From Bacteroidales bacterium (lineage in GTDB: Bacteria > Bacteroidota > Bacteroidia > Bacteroidales > M50B96): a DNA stretch of 62,572 nucleotides. Made by a program: the position numbers and the translations under genes. Of the stretch, positions 44,211-54,231 are shown piece by piece (the first letter of the stretch is position 1; every line of letters begins with the position of its first letter). The notes beneath the pieces were generated by a model that was not told the DNA's origin, ran no database searches, and was given only the letters and a program-made list of their open reading frames with translations. The DNA is taken from contig JAIOYV010000035.1 of assembly GCA_021740905.1 (NCBI GenBank), positions 1-62,572 on the forward strand, read 5' to 3'.

Positions 44211-45920
44211 GTGAACAGAAAAAAAATAAAAAGACAAAATCTCATTCAACTTTTACTGGTAGTGGTCATCGTGATACTATTGAACCTAATTTCGGTTTAC
44301 GTTTTCGAACGCTTCGACCTAACCGCCGAAAAACGCTATACGCTTTCACCAGCCACAACTACATTTCTTGAAGAGATGAAAGACGTAGCCTATTTTAAGG
44401 TGTACCTGAACGGCAAAGATTTACCCCACGGATTTAAACGCCTCCAGAATGCAACCCGCGAAATGCTTGATGAATTCCGCAATTATGCCGGTGACAATAT
44501 CGAATACGAATTTATCGATCCATTTGAAAGTCCTGACCTGTCGACCCGGGGCGAGATAGGCCGCGAACTTATGCAGAAAGGGCTTACCCCAACAAACATC
44601 GAAGAACGTGACGAGAGTGGCGGAGTTTCAGAAAAACTGTTGTTTGCAGGTACTATTGTTAGCTATCGCGACAAAGAAATAGCCCTTGAGCTGTTGCAAA
44701 ACAACATGGCCATTTCGGGCGAAGAAAACCTGAACAACTCCATCCAGGCCATTGAATTTAGGCTGGTAAATACCCTGATGAAGCTGAGTAAAATCCAGAA
44801 GGAAAAGATCGCGTTCATCGAAGGCCATGGCGAACTTAGCGAACTGGAAGTAGCCGACATCAGCCATTCTCTTTCTGAGTCTTATGAAGTGGACAGGGTG
44901 AAAATAAACGGAAAACTGAACCGCCTGGATGGTGTCGATTGTATCATCATAGCCAAACCCGATTCAACATTTAGCAGCCAGGATAAATATATTATCGACC
45001 AGTTTATTATGAAAGGAGGGAAATCACTATGGTTGATCGATGGGGTAAATGTGAGCATGGATAGCCTTATGTATTCGAGTTCTGTTTTGGCGCTCATTAA
45101 TCAAGTCAATCTCGAAGACCAATTGTTTAAGTATGGCGTGAGAATAAATCCCAACCTTATCCAGGATATGCAATGTGGTGGTCTGAGATTAAAAACTTCG
45201 ATGCCTGGTGCCCCCCTAAAGTTCAGGACTTTCCCGTGGATATACTTCCCTTTGTTAATGTCGAACAACGATTTTGCCCTGTCGAAAAACCTCGACCTGG
45301 TAAAAACCCAATTCACAAGCAGCCTCGACACCGTAGGTCATCCGGGCAAAGTAAAAAAAGAATTCCTGCTCTATTCATCGGAACGGAGCAGAAGTGTAAA
45401 TGCCCCCATTCAAATAAAACTCAACATTGTAAACGAAGTACTGGAGGATCAATACTTCAATAAATCATTTCTTCCGGTTGCAGTTCTTTTGGAAGGGGAA
45501 TTCGAATCGGTTTACAAAAACCGTTTGTCGCCCGAATTTACCGATAACAAGGAAGCCAAATACAAAGAATCGAGCCGGCCAACAAAGATGATCGTAGTGG
45601 CCGATGGGGACATCATACGAAACGATTGGCGGGTTGCGGAAGGCCAATATGCGCCGCTCCCACTGGGCTACGATAAACATACCGATATGAGCTTTGCCGG
45701 CAACAAAGATTTTATCCTCAACTCCATCAACTACCTTCTCGATGATTCGGGGGTAATGGAGGTACGATCGCGCGAAATAAAGCTCCGCTTGCTTGATAAA
45801 GCCAGAGTTCAAAACGATCATCTTTTCTGGAAATTGCTGAATGTCCTTGCCCCTCTCTTATTCATTATTACTTTTGGCATCCTGTTCCATTATTTTAGAA
45901 AAAGGAAATACTCGAAATAA
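44211..45920 (+). CDS. gldG: Gliding motility-associated ABC transporter substrate-binding protein GldG
   Basis: The protein has 569 residues from a GTG codon at 44211. An N-terminal transmembrane helix (LLLVVVIVILLNLISVYVF) is followed by FDLTAEKRYTLSPAT, which is typical of GldG. A large periplasmic domain contains the GldG/ABC-type core (IAFIEGHGELSE, then DCIIIAKPDSTF). A C-terminal membrane helix (LLNVLAPLLFIITFGILF) closes the protein. It acts with GldF in the inner membrane. A stand-alone Rpn module starts 32 bases after its stop. Confidence 0.92.
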   Translation: MNRKKIKRQNLIQLLLVVVIVILLNLISVYVFERFDLTAEKRYTLSPATTTFLEEMKDVAYFKVYLNGKDLPHGFKRLQNATREMLDEFRNYAGDNIEYEFIDPFESPDLSTRGEIGRELMQKGLTPTNIEERDESGGVSEKLLFAGTIVSYRDKEIALELLQNNMAISGEENLNNSIQAIEFRLVNTLMKLSKIQKEKIAFIEGHGELSELEVADISHSLSESYEVDRVKINGKLNRLDGVDCIIIAKPDSTFSSQDKYIIDQFIMKGGKSLWLIDGVNVSMDSLMYSSSVLALINQVNLEDQLFKYGVRINPNLIQDMQCGGLRLKTSMPGAPLKFRTFPWIYFPLLMSNNDFALSKNLDLVKTQFTSSLDTVGHPGKVKKEFLLYSSERSRSVNAPIQIKLNIVNEVLEDQYFNKSFLPVAVLLEGEFESVYKNRLSPEFTDNKEAKYKESSRPTKMIVVADGDIIRNDWRVAEGQYAPLPLGYDKHTDMSFAGNKDFILNSINYLLDDSGVMEVRSREIKLRLLDKARVQNDHLFWKLLNVLAPLLFIITFGILFHYFRKRKYSK

Positions 45921-45952
45921 AGACCCTGTCATTAAAAGGAAGAAAGATAGCC

Positions 45953-46135
45953 ATGACAACAGCTACGAAATTGATGAAAAAAGGTACAGAGGAAGGTATA
46001 AAAAAAACTCAGAAAACAACAATTATAAAACTGCACGAAAATGATTGTTTTTCAATCAATCATAATGTAAGATACCTTGATATTGACAGCGTGTTTGTTG
46101 AGGCTAATTTAAAAGAAAGTGGATTAATAAATTAA
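45953..46135 (+). CDS. Stand-alone Rpn C-terminal module (RpnS-like), copy 3
   Basis: The protein has 60 residues, beginning MTTATKLMKKGTEEG and ending FVEANLKESGLIN. It aligns with the C-terminal 55 residues of the Rpn protein at 22941-23645 (MTTATKLINKGKLEG; FVEMALKEQGLI), with a short insertion in the middle. The sequence just upstream (AAAAGGAAGAAAGATAGCC before the ATG) matches the internal initiation region of the full-length rpn gene. No nuclease part is present; gldG ends 32 bases before. It sits between gldG and the DUF4340 gene on the same strand. Probably a mobile small antitoxin-like gene or an inserted fragment. Confidence 0.6.
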   Translation: MTTATKLMKKGTEEGIKKTQKTTIIKLHENDCFSINHNVRYLDIDSVFVEANLKESGLIN

Positions 46136-46183
46136 TTTTGGCTTATTTTGCCGAGCAAGCATTTTCATTACAAACAAACAAGA

Positions 46184-47197
46184 ATGAAGAACAACAAGAT
46201 TTATTTCATCATACTGATTATCTTGGTAATTGCGGCTGCATGGCTTTACATGAGCCGTAAAAACAGTACCATAAAAAAGGAGTTGCGCGATTTTTCCATT
46301 CAGGATACTTCGCTGATATCGAAAGTATTTATGGTGAACAAGCTGAACAAAACACTCCTCCTCGAACGGGATGAATCGAATGGATGGATCGTGAACAAAA
46401 AGTACAAGGTGCGAAAAGATGCCATCGACCTTATCTTAAAAACCTTTAAACGCATGGAAGTGAAATCGCCCGTTTCGAAAGCGGCCTTCGCCAATGCGGT
46501 AAAAGACCTGGCAGCAACTCATGTAAAAGTGGAAGTGTACACCGACGATGAAACCGAACCCTTGAAGACAATCTATATCGGTGGCCCAACCCAGGATATG
46601 TATGGAACGTATATGATGCTTGAAAATTCAAATACCCCTTTCATCGTTCACATTCCCGGCTTTTCGGGTTACTTGTCGTCGCGATTTTTCCTTACCGAAA
46701 ACGATTGGCGCGACAGGTCACTTTTCAAATATGCTTATGATCAAATAAGAACGGTGAGCCTCCAGGATTTTCGTTTACCCGATCAATCGTTTATAGCAAA
46801 CAACCTGGGAGATAACCAATATTCATTAATCCGTTTTGAAGACCAAAAAGAAATTGAGGACTTCGATACAGTGATGGTGAAACAATACCTTGGCTATTAT
46901 AAGAAAATAAGCTACGAAAGGATTCTTGATGGAATATCAGAATCTAAAAGAGATTCTATCCTGAGAAGCGAACCCATCTATCGGATTTCATTAACCGATG
47001 ATAAATCAGTTGAAACATCCATTACTGCATATCTCAAGCCTGGGAGTGGTGTGATTGATCGTGAGGGCGGGGTTTATCCTTACGATCTTGAACGTATGTA
47101 TGCACAAATCAACAACGATTCAAATCTGGTTATTATTCAATACCATGTATTCGACCCGCTTTTCATGAAATTGGATTATTTTCAGAAGAAGAAATAG
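46184..47197 (+). CDS. DUF4340 domain-containing protein
   Basis: The protein has 337 residues from the ATG at 46184, giving MKNNKIYFIILIILVIAAAW, a membrane anchor; an earlier ATG adds 12 residues. The periplasmic part has the DUF4340 pattern: VFMVNKLNKTLLLERDESNGW, shortened here to TLLLERDESNGW; then YKVRKDAIDLILKTFKRMEV and YIGGPTQDMYGTYM. In many bacteria DUF4340 proteins are encoded directly after a GldG-like ABC component, as here. A structural or accessory role with the GldFG transporter is inferred. Confidence 0.85.
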   Translation: MKNNKIYFIILIILVIAAAWLYMSRKNSTIKKELRDFSIQDTSLISKVFMVNKLNKTLLLERDESNGWIVNKKYKVRKDAIDLILKTFKRMEVKSPVSKAAFANAVKDLAATHVKVEVYTDDETEPLKTIYIGGPTQDMYGTYMMLENSNTPFIVHIPGFSGYLSSRFFLTENDWRDRSLFKYAYDQIRTVSLQDFRLPDQSFIANNLGDNQYSLIRFEDQKEIEDFDTVMVKQYLGYYKKISYERILDGISESKRDSILRSEPIYRISLTDDKSVETSITAYLKPGSGVIDREGGVYPYDLERMYAQINNDSNLVIIQYHVFDPLFMKLDYFQKKK

Positions 47198-47290
47198 AGC
47201 GATAATAAATTGTGTTAAGAAGAAAACAACCTGGTTTTATATATCTCAAATGACAAACTTCAAAAAACAAATAAAACCTAAAGATATTCA

Positions 47291-47899
47291 ATGAATTTAA
47301 CAAGCCAGGAAACCATGCTGCAAATTGGAGATACTCTTATTAGTCTCGATATTATCGATAAGAAATTTATTTGCGATGTCCCCAAATGCCTCGGCAAATG
47401 CTGCGAACATGGCGATTCGGGTGCTCCGTTAGAGGAAGGTGAAGCCGCCATAATCAAAGAACAATACCCGTCGATAAAACCATACCTGAGCGAAACAGGC
47501 AAAAAAAGCATCGAAGAAATTGGCACCTCCACCATCGATAGCGATGGCGACCTGGTAACCACACTAATAAACGATAAGGAGTGCTCTTTTACGGTGTACG
47601 AAAAAGGGATCGCCACTTGTGGCATAGAGCGGGCCTGGGAAAACGGCGATTGTTCGTTGCAAAAGCCTATTAGTTGCCACCTCTACCCAATACGGTTGAA
47701 AAAATATCCCACCTTCACAGCCGTAAACTACAATGAGTGGGATATCTGCAAGCCAGCCCTTTTATTTGGTGAAAAAGAAAGCCTGCCTTTGTACAAATTC
47801 CTTAAAACTCCTCTTATCAGAAAATTTGGCGAAGACTGGTACGAAGAATTGGAATTGGCAGCTGAAAGCCTGGAGGGGGATAAAAATCAACTTCAATAA
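47291..47899 (+). CDS. DUF3109 family Cys-rich protein
   Basis: The protein has 202 residues. Cysteines fall in CDVPKCLGKCCEHGDSG (about 29-39), KECSFTV, ATCGIERAW, GDCSLQKPISCHLYPIR and WDICKPA. This is the DUF3109 (YkgJ-related) pattern that suggests a bound zinc or iron-sulfur centre. It is cytoplasmic. The biochemical role is unknown. It follows the DUF4340 gene by about 95 bases and is probably a separate gene or the last member of that operon. Confidence 0.88.
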   Translation: MNLTSQETMLQIGDTLISLDIIDKKFICDVPKCLGKCCEHGDSGAPLEEGEAAIIKEQYPSIKPYLSETGKKSIEEIGTSTIDSDGDLVTTLINDKECSFTVYEKGIATCGIERAWENGDCSLQKPISCHLYPIRLKKYPTFTAVNYNEWDICKPALLFGEKESLPLYKFLKTPLIRKFGEDWYEELELAAESLEGDKNQLQ

Positions 47900-48113
47900 T
47901 TGCCATATAAGTTGAAGTATTGAATAAACGGGGTTCGTTTCAAGGTTTTCGAGTCCTTCCCCATTTTTTTCAACTATTAAAAACCATTTTAGTTTTTTTT
48001 CAGCAATTCAAATTGATATTTAGCCGGGCTTTTCAAATTATTGAACTTTTTTCTCTACCTTTACAAGCAATTAACTGTCGTACTTTTTACAAACCTTTTA
48101 ACCTTAAAATGCC

Positions 48114-50540
48114 ATGAAGAAAATCGTTTCTGTTTTCTTTATCCTGTCCTGCTTTAGCATCGTTGCCTTCAATGTAAAAACTTCTGACAACAATTTAATA
48201 AACCAAAGCACCCAGCAATACGATGCTGCATTGTTGCAAATAATCAGTCCTGTGAATGGCTGTGATCTTGGTTTGGAGGATGTGTCTGTGATTGTTGTCA
48301 ACCTGGGCGACACAATGCTTGCCGGAAGCCTGACTGTTTCTTACAGTGCTAATTCGGCAAGCCCGGTGATTGAAACGATAGGCATTCCTTTATTCCCCGG
48401 CGACACTTTTGTTTATACTTTCTCTCAGCCCTTGAATATGGTGGTAAATGTCGATACCGTTTTCGAACTAATTGCCTGGCTAGATCTGACAGGCGATATA
48501 AACCAGACCAACGATACCATCACCAAAGCTGTAATTTCATACTTTAAGCCATCCGATCCCCTTTCGGTTAACCAAACAGTATGGTTTGGAAATTCGGCCA
48601 ACCTTACCGTTTCGCCAATCGATTCAAACTTAAATTATAATTGGTACGATTCAATCGGGGGAAATCTTATAAATACCGGAACGGTATATGAAACCCCTGT
48701 TTTAACTGACACAACTTCCTATTTTGTTCTGGCAACAAGTTCAAGTTTTTCTACTATTATCGTTGGATCTGGCACCTACTCTCTTGGCACCACAAGTAAT
48801 AACCCTTATGGTCAGTTCTACACAAGCAATAATTCGCAGTTTTTGATCAAGGCCGAAGAATTGATTGCTGCCGGATGTACTGCCGGTTCGATCACCTCAC
48901 TGGCCCTCGATGTCACAACCCCAACCTCTGCAACAAACAATGGAGACAATATGGACAATTTCAGTATAAAAATAGGGCATACCACAATTTCTGAAATCGA
49001 TACAAACTGGATTACCGGATTGACAGAAGTTTTCTTTGCGCCACAATGGCCTACTGTGGCAGGTTGGAATGTGCATGAATTCCAAAACCCTTTTCAATGG
49101 GATGGTGTAAGCAATCTAATGGTTGAGTTTTGTTTCTCGAATGGTACATCCAACTATTCCTCTAATGCCATTTTGCGCGCTACCGATGTTGGGTTTCAGG
49201 TCGGGCATGGTATTTATACCGATGCTGTGTATACCTGTGGCGACCCAGGGGCTTTCCCAAAAACAGCTACCACCAAACGTCCCAACATGAAATTGCAAAT
49301 CTTTCATCCAGGTTGCTCAACAAACCTGGTAGAAGTGACAGCCAATGTGAAGTATGCGGATTACGATGTGGCTGTGGTCGAAATAATATCACCGGTTACT
49401 GCCGAATATTTAGAATATGAGCCGGTTACGGTGGCAATTGTAAATCTGGGCAATTTCGCCATAGATAATTTTCCTGTCTCTTATACCGAGGCTATCGGAT
49501 GGCCGATTTTTTCACAGGAAATATTTTCAGACACAATAAACCCCGGAGATACTGCCATTTTTTCGTTTAACATTCCGGCCTATTTTCCTTCGGGCGAAAC
49601 AAGTTACAATTTATGTGTTTTCACAGGTCTTGCTGCCGATGAAAATTCATCGAACGATACCCTTTGTGCTACAATATGGCAAACCGGTGGGCCCTGTTTG
49701 TGGCCAACGCAATATGGTCCCATAAATAACCAACCGGTAAGTGGGGTTACCACTTCTGCTGGCGACCAGGAATGGTGGAAATTTACTGCTACCACCGATT
49801 ACGAGAATGTTTCTGTCTCGTTGTGTGGGTCAACTTTCGATACCAAACTTGCCATTTACACCGATTGCTCCGAAGCTCCCCTTTGGAATAACGACGATAA
49901 TTATGCTGCCTGTAGTTCTTCAGCCAGTCAGATTGATATCTCAAACCTGCCAGCCGGAACTTATAAAGTAAAAGTGTTCGGATATTCTTCTTACTTTGGG
50001 AATTATTTTTTGTCGATCACGGGAACTGCTGTACAAACAATCAACCTGCCGGCCTTATGGAGCATCTTTTCAACCTACATAGATCCTACTTCTCCCAATA
50101 TTTCTGATGTACTAAGCGAAGTCCAACCCAATATGATTATTGCCAAGGATGGGCTTGGGCAACCCTACTGGCCACAATATGGGGTAAACCTGATCGGAAA
50201 CCTTACACCAGGCTGGGGCTATCAAATAAAGATGACAAACGCTGATACTCTTTTGGTGGAAGGAAATATCATCCAGCCCGACACCCTTACAATCCAGCTC
50301 CCGGCCCAATGGAGCATGCTTGGCTATGTACGTATGTCACCCGCACCCATCGATCAAATATTGTTGCCAATCATAAATAATGTATCTATTGTAAAGAATG
50401 GAAATGGCCAGGTTTATTGGCCAGCTTATAGTGTTAACCTGATAGGAAACATGCAACCCGGGCAGGGTTATCAAATCAAAATGACTTCGCCTCAGAGCTT
50501 TACCTATCCTGCCAATTCAGTTATTTTTTCAACCAACTAA
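48114..50540 (+). CDS. Large secreted multidomain protein with paired C-terminal module
   Basis: The protein has 808 residues with a signal peptide (about 1-20). CARDB-like beta domains (about 35-150, and about 420-525, DYDVAVVEIISPVTAEYLEY) flank an Ig-like segment with Asn/Asp-rich strands. A pre-peptidase C-terminal-like domain covers about 530-640 (GDQEWWKFTA, then TKLAIYTDC, then LPAGTYKVKVFGY). The last 160 residues are two copies of a module (LPALWSIFST..KDGLGQPYWPQYGVNLIGN..GYQIKM and LPAQWSMLGY..KNGNGQVYWPAYSVNLIGN..GYQIKM). There is no standard T9SS type A domain. It is probably extracellular or surface-attached; function unknown. Confidence 0.8.
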   Translation: MKKIVSVFFILSCFSIVAFNVKTSDNNLINQSTQQYDAALLQIISPVNGCDLGLEDVSVIVVNLGDTMLAGSLTVSYSANSASPVIETIGIPLFPGDTFVYTFSQPLNMVVNVDTVFELIAWLDLTGDINQTNDTITKAVISYFKPSDPLSVNQTVWFGNSANLTVSPIDSNLNYNWYDSIGGNLINTGTVYETPVLTDTTSYFVLATSSSFSTIIVGSGTYSLGTTSNNPYGQFYTSNNSQFLIKAEELIAAGCTAGSITSLALDVTTPTSATNNGDNMDNFSIKIGHTTISEIDTNWITGLTEVFFAPQWPTVAGWNVHEFQNPFQWDGVSNLMVEFCFSNGTSNYSSNAILRATDVGFQVGHGIYTDAVYTCGDPGAFPKTATTKRPNMKLQIFHPGCSTNLVEVTANVKYADYDVAVVEIISPVTAEYLEYEPVTVAIVNLGNFAIDNFPVSYTEAIGWPIFSQEIFSDTINPGDTAIFSFNIPAYFPSGETSYNLCVFTGLAADENSSNDTLCATIWQTGGPCLWPTQYGPINNQPVSGVTTSAGDQEWWKFTATTDYENVSVSLCGSTFDTKLAIYTDCSEAPLWNNDDNYAACSSSASQIDISNLPAGTYKVKVFGYSSYFGNYFLSITGTAVQTINLPALWSIFSTYIDPTSPNISDVLSEVQPNMIIAKDGLGQPYWPQYGVNLIGNLTPGWGYQIKMTNADTLLVEGNIIQPDTLTIQLPAQWSMLGYVRMSPAPIDQILLPIINNVSIVKNGNGQVYWPAYSVNLIGNMQPGQGYQIKMTSPQSFTYPANSVIFSTN

Positions 50541-50639
50541 GATAATTGTTAACTTTGGTAGACCTTTGGAAAGATTGTACAACTTAAGCCACCAAAAATA
50601 AAGGCCTTAAAACGATGAAACGATTTGGAATTTTTTAAT

Positions 50640-50673
50640 GGAGTCATACTACGCCGTAGATTCGTATGACTCC
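50640..50673 (+). terminator. Terminator-like hairpin between the two large secreted-protein genes
   Basis: The stem is GGAGTCATA/TATGACTCC (9 bases, perfect) with a CTACGCCGTAG inner loop that can pair further. It lies 100 bases after the stop of the first gene, with no U-run. It could terminate transcription or stabilise the 3' end. Confidence 0.45.
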
Positions 50674-50768
50674 TGTACTCCAAAACCATGTGGTTATTAT
50701 TGATACAATTATTTTAAAATCGAAATTTATCATTCATCCCTATTTAATTAACATGTAAGATTTGAACT

Positions 50769-53573
50769 ATGAAAAAGATTAATGTAATGATCGTTTTGGT
50801 GGCATTGGCCATCGGTAGCTTTGGACAAGTTGCCCAGCAAGCTATGCAAAAAAGCTGCGAGCTATCTGAAGTTGAACATTTCACCGCCAAGGACTGGAAA
50901 GACTATAAAAGCACCAAAGCCTTTGGCGCTGTGATCTGGGAAGAAGATTTTAGTGGGGCAACGTTACCCACCGGTTGGGTTACGATCGACAATAATAGCC
51001 TGGGTTATGTCTGGATTTGGACGAACTCAGCAAATCCGGGTTTAAACGGGCAGTATTCTACCAATACACCTCCGTTTAACTCGACCACAGCAACCAATGG
51101 TTATATGGTGCTCCCGGGTGACCATTACAACACCCCTATCCCCTCAATGCCAGACGATATGGATGCCTACGTACAAACGGCAGCCATAAACTGCGACACG
51201 GCCCATTCGGTGATGTTGAAATTTGAACAGTATTTCCGGTATTGCTGCGGCAACGACCAGATAATGCAGGTATCGGTAAGCACAAACAATACCACCTGGA
51301 CACATTTCGATGTATCGCAAGGGGTAGCTACAAACTACGCCTCGGACAACCCCGACGTTGTGCTCTTAAACATAACCCCCTTAGCAGCCCTGCAATCAAC
51401 TGTTTATATCCGATTCTATATGACGGGTGTGTCGCACTACTATTGGGCTGTTGACGATATTCAATTAATGACTGCCTCGCAAAACGATATCAAATTTGCC
51501 AATGCCTACAACTATTTTTATGATTCAAATTGGGGCGCGACAGGCTCATTCTCAAAAATCCCTACAAACCAGATCATGCCGAATGTTTGTTCGGCTGATG
51601 TGTGGAATTATGGCGACAATGTTCAAACTAATGTTACTCTAGAGGCTGAAATTTGGAACAATGCAAACCAATTGGTATTCAACCAAACCGATGACACTTC
51701 GCAACTTTCGTTTAACGATACAGCTTTTCTTTCTATTGATAGTCTTTTCACCGCTCCTTCATCGCCAAATACCTATTCGGTCGCATATCATTGCTATCAG
51801 ACACAAACAGATGAAATACCCGAGGACAACTTTACTGATACCATAAGCTGGGAAATTACCCAAAACAAAATTTTTGCACGCGACAGGCAACAGGAACGCT
51901 GGACAGGCGGGGTCCTTTCCGTCAATAGCTTTTCCGGTGGTTTGGATGGCGATTTTCTAGGCGTCCAGTATTTTCTGCCAAACACCGCTACAGTGAATTC
52001 AATCTCTGTTTTTATTGATTACCATACCGACCCGGGCACTATCATCGTGGGGCAAATCTATGAGAATTCTCCAACTTCTACCTACTTTCCTGTAATCGGT
52101 ACAGAGGAATATGAAATCCAGGAAGCCGACCTGGGTACCTGGGTAACCCTACCTGTATATATCATTAATCCAGGTAGTGAAGTTCTGCCTGGTGGTTCTA
52201 ATTACGTATGTGGCGTTGAATGTTACTCGGGCTTCAATGATTTGTATATAGGTTCTGAACCCGGCGATTATCCACATTTGATTCATCTCGAAACCAAAAT
52301 CCGCCTAACTACAAACTGGTATTGGATCCTTGATCTGCCATATATCCGGCTTAATCTGGCTGGGGCTGTATTGCCCCCTGTTTTCGTATCGGCCCCTTTT
52401 ACCGAAATTTGTGCCTCATCGGCACAAAATTACCCACAGGTTTTGGAGATTGAAGTTTCCGATCCGGGCAACCTTCCGCTTACCCTAACGGCAATCGACC
52501 TGCCCACTTTTGTCAGCTCTTTTACCGACAATGGCAACGGAACGGCCACCATCATTGCCGAACCAACCCCTGCCGACATGGGATCGTCCTTTAAGTTTCG
52601 CTTTCGTGCCGACAATGGCACAGTTCAAAACGAACAAATTTTTTATGCCCTTGTTGATTCATTTGCCGGCTGCATCCCCCCAATATTACCAATCGCTCCT
52701 GATTGGAATTACACCAATACCGGCAATTCACACGTCATCCTTATACCCGATACCATCCCGGTAACCATTGATGGCATCCAGGTTGCGGCGGGCGACTACA
52801 TCGGGGTTTTCTACGATTCGCTGGGCACACTTGCTTGTGCCGGGTATCAGCAATGGACCGGGCAAACCACTTCGGTTACGGCCTGGGGCGACGATGCCTC
52901 GACCACTACACCCGATGGATTTGCTCCGGGCGAAGCCTTTATCTGGAAGATCTGGCGGCTTTCTGATTTTAATGAGTTCAATGCAACTGCAACCTATATG
53001 CAACCTCCAGTCATGTTGAACACCGGTTTTTATATCAGCTACGGGATGAGTGGGCTTACCTCACTACAAGGCTACACCATGCAATATCAAAATATCTCAT
53101 TGCCCCAGGGCTGGAGTTACTTTTCGAGTTATATAATCCCCGTTGAAGCAAGCATGGATAGCCTTTGTGCGCCTTTCGTATCGGAAGTGCTCATTGCCAA
53201 AGATGGCAATGGGAACACCTATTGGCCCCTATTTGGGCTAAATTTAATAGGGGATATCAGCATTGGCCAAGGCTACCAGGTAAAACTTGCTTCGGCCCAA
53301 ACTATGATTGTTGCAGGGCAAGCAGTACAACCCCAGAATATCCCTATTACCTTAGTGCAGAGCTGGAGCCTTCTGGGCTATCTACGCCAAAACCCGGGGC
53401 CAATAACTGCGATGTTAAGTTCGGTGGTAACCCAGCTTATTATTGTCAAAAATGGTGACGGGCAGCTTTATTGGCCGCAGTGGGGACTGAATGACATAGT
53501 AAACATGATGCCTGGCAAAGGGTATCAAATCAAGATGAGTTCGCAGCAGACCTTCACTTATCCTGCCAATTAA
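50769..53573 (+). CDS. Large secreted multidomain protein with paired C-terminal module (paralogue)
   Basis: The protein has 934 residues with a signal peptide (MKKINVMIVLVALAIGSFG). A choice-of-anchor-like beta domain follows (FSGATLPTGWVTIDNN, about 58-235, with IRFYMTGVSHYYWAVDDIQL). Further beta domains and an Ig/cadherin-like domain lie at about 545-635 (VLEIEVSDPGNLPLTLTAID, then FKFRFRADNGTVQNEQIFY). An approximately 110-residue domain (about 645-760) has PVTIDGIQVAAGDYIGVFYD. The last 160 residues are the duplicated module (AKDGNGNTYWPLFGLNLIGD..GYQVKL; VKNGDGQLYWPQWGLNDIVN..GYQIKM) and end YPAN. It follows its paralogue by 228 bases, with a hairpin between. Confidence 0.8.
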   Translation: MKKINVMIVLVALAIGSFGQVAQQAMQKSCELSEVEHFTAKDWKDYKSTKAFGAVIWEEDFSGATLPTGWVTIDNNSLGYVWIWTNSANPGLNGQYSTNTPPFNSTTATNGYMVLPGDHYNTPIPSMPDDMDAYVQTAAINCDTAHSVMLKFEQYFRYCCGNDQIMQVSVSTNNTTWTHFDVSQGVATNYASDNPDVVLLNITPLAALQSTVYIRFYMTGVSHYYWAVDDIQLMTASQNDIKFANAYNYFYDSNWGATGSFSKIPTNQIMPNVCSADVWNYGDNVQTNVTLEAEIWNNANQLVFNQTDDTSQLSFNDTAFLSIDSLFTAPSSPNTYSVAYHCYQTQTDEIPEDNFTDTISWEITQNKIFARDRQQERWTGGVLSVNSFSGGLDGDFLGVQYFLPNTATVNSISVFIDYHTDPGTIIVGQIYENSPTSTYFPVIGTEEYEIQEADLGTWVTLPVYIINPGSEVLPGGSNYVCGVECYSGFNDLYIGSEPGDYPHLIHLETKIRLTTNWYWILDLPYIRLNLAGAVLPPVFVSAPFTEICASSAQNYPQVLEIEVSDPGNLPLTLTAIDLPTFVSSFTDNGNGTATIIAEPTPADMGSSFKFRFRADNGTVQNEQIFYALVDSFAGCIPPILPIAPDWNYTNTGNSHVILIPDTIPVTIDGIQVAAGDYIGVFYDSLGTLACAGYQQWTGQTTSVTAWGDDASTTTPDGFAPGEAFIWKIWRLSDFNEFNATATYMQPPVMLNTGFYISYGMSGLTSLQGYTMQYQNISLPQGWSYFSSYIIPVEASMDSLCAPFVSEVLIAKDGNGNTYWPLFGLNLIGDISIGQGYQVKLASAQTMIVAGQAVQPQNIPITLVQSWSLLGYLRQNPGPITAMLSSVVTQLIIVKNGDGQLYWPQWGLNDIVNMMPGKGYQIKMSSQQTFTYPAN

Positions 53574-53964
53574 AAGGCATGGATACTTCATTTGAATTTA
53601 ATTCCCAGATACACCCAATTTTCATTTTTGCAAATTCTGCCAGTATTTTTACTCAGAGGATAGATTGCGCCCCCCTTGTGGCTTATTTTTACATATCATT
53701 AGCCCAAGGTGTATTTTTTTGACGAAGTCAAAAATAGCCCAAGCCCCAACCCACGACTTTGTCGGGGCAGGCAGGGGTGTAATCATAATTCCTTATTGCA
53801 ATCAATGCGGTAATTTATCCTGTGTTGAGTATAGTTAATGAAATGGGCTGTGAAGTTTTTTTGAAGTTGTTGAAGTTTGAACCAGCCAGGAAGGGTCTTT
53901 TTGCTACTAAAAGCAATGGCAACCCTTCCTGGTTATGTGAACAAGCCCTATCCATTATTTTTCA
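53574..53964. other. Intergenic region
   Basis: No gene is supported. About 53735-53775 contains a C-rich/G-rich pair (CCCCAACCCACGAC and GTCGGGGCAGG) able to fold into a hairpin, like dispersed intergenic repeats of this phylum. Confidence 0.45.
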
Positions 53965-54231
53965 TCAGCTTAAATACTCAAAGCTTTCCTCAACTTGTCC
54001 GTATTTTGCAATCCAACCTGTGAACTTTACATCTGAATTGGTTTTAGAAATCACACCTTCCAGTTCATCTTTTAGGCTACGGCGGGGTTCTATCCATTGT
54101 ACTTCTTTCCCATCGACAAAAAAACTCAGCATGGGGATTACTTTTTCATCCACCATCACAATTACTTTTCGATCTTGTGTGATGTGGATAAGCGCATTAA
54201 GCTTTTGGCTAAAATAGCATCCAATATTCAT
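53965..54231 (-). CDS. Hypothetical protein (88 aa)
   Basis: An ORF from ATG, beginning MNIGCYFSQKLNALIHITQD. It is soluble, with a beta-strand then helix character (KVIVMVDEKVIPMLSFFVDG, then RRSLKDELEGVI) and no signal peptide. It looks protein-like, but I recognise no family. A longer plus-strand open frame over the same bases has an implausible composition. Isolated on the edge of the decay zone. Confidence 0.45.
   Translation of the reverse strand: MNIGCYFSQKLNALIHITQDRKVIVMVDEKVIPMLSFFVDGKEVQWIEPRRSLKDELEGVISKTNSDVKFTGWIAKYGQVEESFEYLS

Noticed and set aside
53822-54217. A 131-codon plus-strand open frame
   Set aside because: Ser/Thr/Phe-rich composition typical of an antisense frame; the minus-strand ORF over the same bases looks more protein-like.
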